DNA of 64,000 bases from Paenibacillus caui. GTDB taxonomy: Bacteria; Bacillota; Bacilli; Paenibacillales; Paenibacillaceae. Both the position numbers and the translations under genes were made by a program. Positions 62,622 through 64,000 of the stretch are shown here, one piece after another (positions within the stretch are counted from its first letter, which is position 1; each line of letters begins with the position of its first letter). Where the stretch lies: positions 62,001 to 126,000 of the forward strand of contig NZ_JAIOGQ010000006.1 in the NCBI RefSeq assembly GCF_019904135.1. Reading direction: 5' to 3'. A model generated the notes under the pieces. It ran no database searches and had not been told where the DNA came from. It worked only from the letters and a program-made list of their open reading frames with translations.

Positions 62622-63827
62622 ATGCAGTCAGACAAGTGGAATGCTTTCATCGAGGAGGATCTCAGTGTTGAGCCTTCCGGAACAGGATTTTTAGAAGGAT
62701 TGACGTTCGCCGTCAAGGATGTAATTGCGATTAAAGGGCACACCAATTCGGCCGGAAATCCGGATTGGCTGAGGACACACGAACCCGCCGAGGCGACCGC
62801 GGCTGTTGTCGAGGCGCTGCTCGCGCAGGGGGCGAGGCTTCAAGGTATGGCTCATACGGATGAGCTGATGTTCAGCTTGAACGGCGAGAACTTTCACTAC
62901 GGAACTCCGGTGAACCCCAAAGATCCAAAGCGGATCCCCGGCGGTTCTTCCAGCGGCTCGGCGGTAGCGGTTGCGGCAGGCATGGTCGACTTCGCGCTCG
63001 GCACCGATACGGGAGGATCGATCCGTATTCCTTCTTCCTATTGCGGATTGTACGGCTTTCGGCCGACGCACGGGCTGATTCCTACAGAAGGCGTCATTCC
63101 GCTGGCCAGAAGCTTTGATACCGTGGGCTTGATGGCCCGGGATCCAAAGACGCTGCGCCAAGTGGGAGACGCCCTGAAAGCTTGGAAGAGCGGTAAGGGT
63201 ACTGGAACATTTAAGCGGATTCATTTTGCGTCCGATGCTTGGGACACGCTGGAGCCGGGATCCCGGGGAACGCTTCTTGGAGCGGTGCCGGTAATTGAGA
63301 GCTTGCTGGGTAAGGGAAACTGGATGACGCTTGCTGACAAGGGACTGCCTGAATGGTTCCAGGCGTTTCGGACTATTCAGGGATATGAAATCTGGGCTGA
63401 GCATGGCGAATGGATTGAGAAAGAACATCCGGTATTCGGACCGGATATTGCAGAGCGGTTTGCCTGGACGAAGACGATTCCGCAGGAAGATTTCGAGCGG
63501 AAGAAAGCCGTCCGCAAGCAAATCACTTCATATATGGAAGAACTGCTTGGAGACGACGGACTGCTGATTATTCCGACCGCGCCTTGTCAGGCACCGCAGC
63601 TCGGTCTTGTCTCCGAACAAATTGAACATACGCGGGCCCGGGTCATGCAGCTGTCCTGCATTGCCGGACTTACCGGATTTCCGCAGGTGACGGTTCCCTT
63701 TGCCGAACCGGACGGACTGCCGATCGGACTATCCTTCATCGCGGGCAGGGGCCTCGACGGTGAGCTTCTGGCATGGATCCACGAAACGCTGGCTCCCGCT
63801 CTGGTGGAAGCGGCGAAATCGGCTTAA
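62622..63827 (+). CDS. Amidase signature-family enzyme
   Basis: A 401-residue amidase. The Ser-cisSer-Lys triad is visible: Lys in FAVKDVI, cis-Ser in GGSSSGSAV and nucleophile Ser in GTDTGGSIRIPSS. It is shorter than GatA and belongs to the small amidases close to AtzE/AtzF-type and indoleacetamide hydrolases. It hydrolyses a C-N amide bond in the cytoplasm. GGAGGG precedes ATG 62622. With the creatininase-family gene that follows and the hydrolase relic upstream, it suggests stepwise deamidation of an imported compound. Confidence 0.9.
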   Translation: MQSDKWNAFIEEDLSVEPSGTGFLEGLTFAVKDVIAIKGHTNSAGNPDWLRTHEPAEATAAVVEALLAQGARLQGMAHTDELMFSLNGENFHYGTPVNPKDPKRIPGGSSSGSAVAVAAGMVDFALGTDTGGSIRIPSSYCGLYGFRPTHGLIPTEGVIPLARSFDTVGLMARDPKTLRQVGDALKAWKSGKGTGTFKRIHFASDAWDTLEPGSRGTLLGAVPVIESLLGKGNWMTLADKGLPEWFQAFRTIQGYEIWAEHGEWIEKEHPVFGPDIAERFAWTKTIPQEDFERKKAVRKQITSYMEELLGDDGLLIIPTAPCQAPQLGLVSEQIEHTRARVMQLSCIAGLTGFPQVTVPFAEPDGLPIGLSFIAGRGLDGELLAWIHETLAPALVEAAKSA

Positions 63828-63853
63828 TTTTAACTATAAAGGGGAGTATTCCG

Positions 63854-64000
63854 ATGTTTATGCGATATGAAGGCAGGGCTTGGGAAGAGCGGTTTCTGCC
63901 ACGTCTGACAAGCAAGCAAATTCGCGAGATGGATAAGGAAAAAGCGCTGGTCATCCTTCCGGTAGGAGCGGTGGAGCAGCATGGTCCGCATCTGCCGGTC
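63854..64000 (+). CDS. Creatininase-family amidohydrolase, N-terminal part (cut by window end)
   Basis: ATG 63854, after GGGGAG, opens 49 residues: YEGRAWEERFLPRLTSKQ, then KEKALVILPVGAVEQHGPHLPV. The VEQHG metal motif and spacing match the protein at 35052 (YEGSVWNDRFLPALTTEQ), so the two are paralogues, one in each PucR cluster. The rest lies beyond the window. Confidence 0.88.
   Translation, partial: MFMRYEGRAWEERFLPRLTSKQIREMDKEKALVILPVGAVEQHGPHLPV

Overview
The window looks like the chromosome of a Paenibacillus-type, spore-forming member of the Bacillota. Pointers are moderate GC, strong AGGAGG ribosome-binding sites, frequent TTG/GTG starts, a spore-coat transglutaminase (Tgl), collagen-like/DUF4183 proteins, PspA under a SigW-type promoter and a long exopolysaccharide (EPS) operon. 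I see no rRNA, tRNA, CRISPR array, prophage or intact insertion sequence.

Layout. (1) 1-1089: two DUF4183-type surface proteins, the first collagen-like. (2) 1505-3799: a NarL/DegU-type two-component pair. (3) 4031-25078: an EPS operon: extended -10 promoter with a 7-2-7 dyad, co-polymerase plus BY-kinase-like pair, GalU, priming sugar transferase, glycosyltransferases, two Wzy/ligase-like proteins, flippase, UDP-glucose dehydrogenase, GDP-mannose pyrophosphorylase, and two secreted clan GH-A glycosidases. (4) 25.1-33.2 kb: mixed small genes: a 36-residue membrane protein, a coiled-coil gene behind an ECF-type promoter, a SEC-C protein, a sigma-factor operon, GNAT, SPL-family radical SAM, YjbR, an aldo/keto reductase, and a relic of rarA. 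(5) 33.4-44.1 kb: PucR regulator and creatininase-family enzyme divergent from an eight-gene operon: PotABCD-like ABC transporter, nucleoside phosphorylase, PfkB kinase, amidohydrolase and pseudouridine-5'-phosphate glycosidase (PsuG). This reads as uptake and breakdown of a nucleoside or C-nucleoside. (6) 44.1-51.0 kb: DUF4181-like fragment, tgl, pspA, a large TPM/coiled-coil protein, MFS exporter, GNAT. (7) 51.1-64.0 kb: a second PucR, a split ChrA-type transporter, gamma-glutamyltransferase-like enzyme, CocE-type hydrolase, cytosine-deaminase-like amidohydrolase, WrbA, a TauBC/SsuBC-type ABC transporter without its binding protein, an isochorismatase-family relic, cupin, amidase, and the start of a second creatininase-family gene cut by the window end.

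The most interesting signal is regulatory. Five copies of a dyad, (A/G)(T/C)GT(A/T)A-N7-T(N)ACA(C/T), four with spacers beginning TAAAA, lie only at the control regions of the two PucR-linked clusters (35910, 52756, 56111, 60124, 60240). I propose they are the operator of a joint nitrogen/nucleoside scavenging regulon that links two catabolic clusters of parallel design.

Four genes have broken frames (collagen-like, sigma factor, its partner, TPM protein). Each is restored by changing one base in a short homopolymer run, so these may be sequencing errors rather than decay. The rarA and isochorismatase remnants are different: most of the gene is missing.
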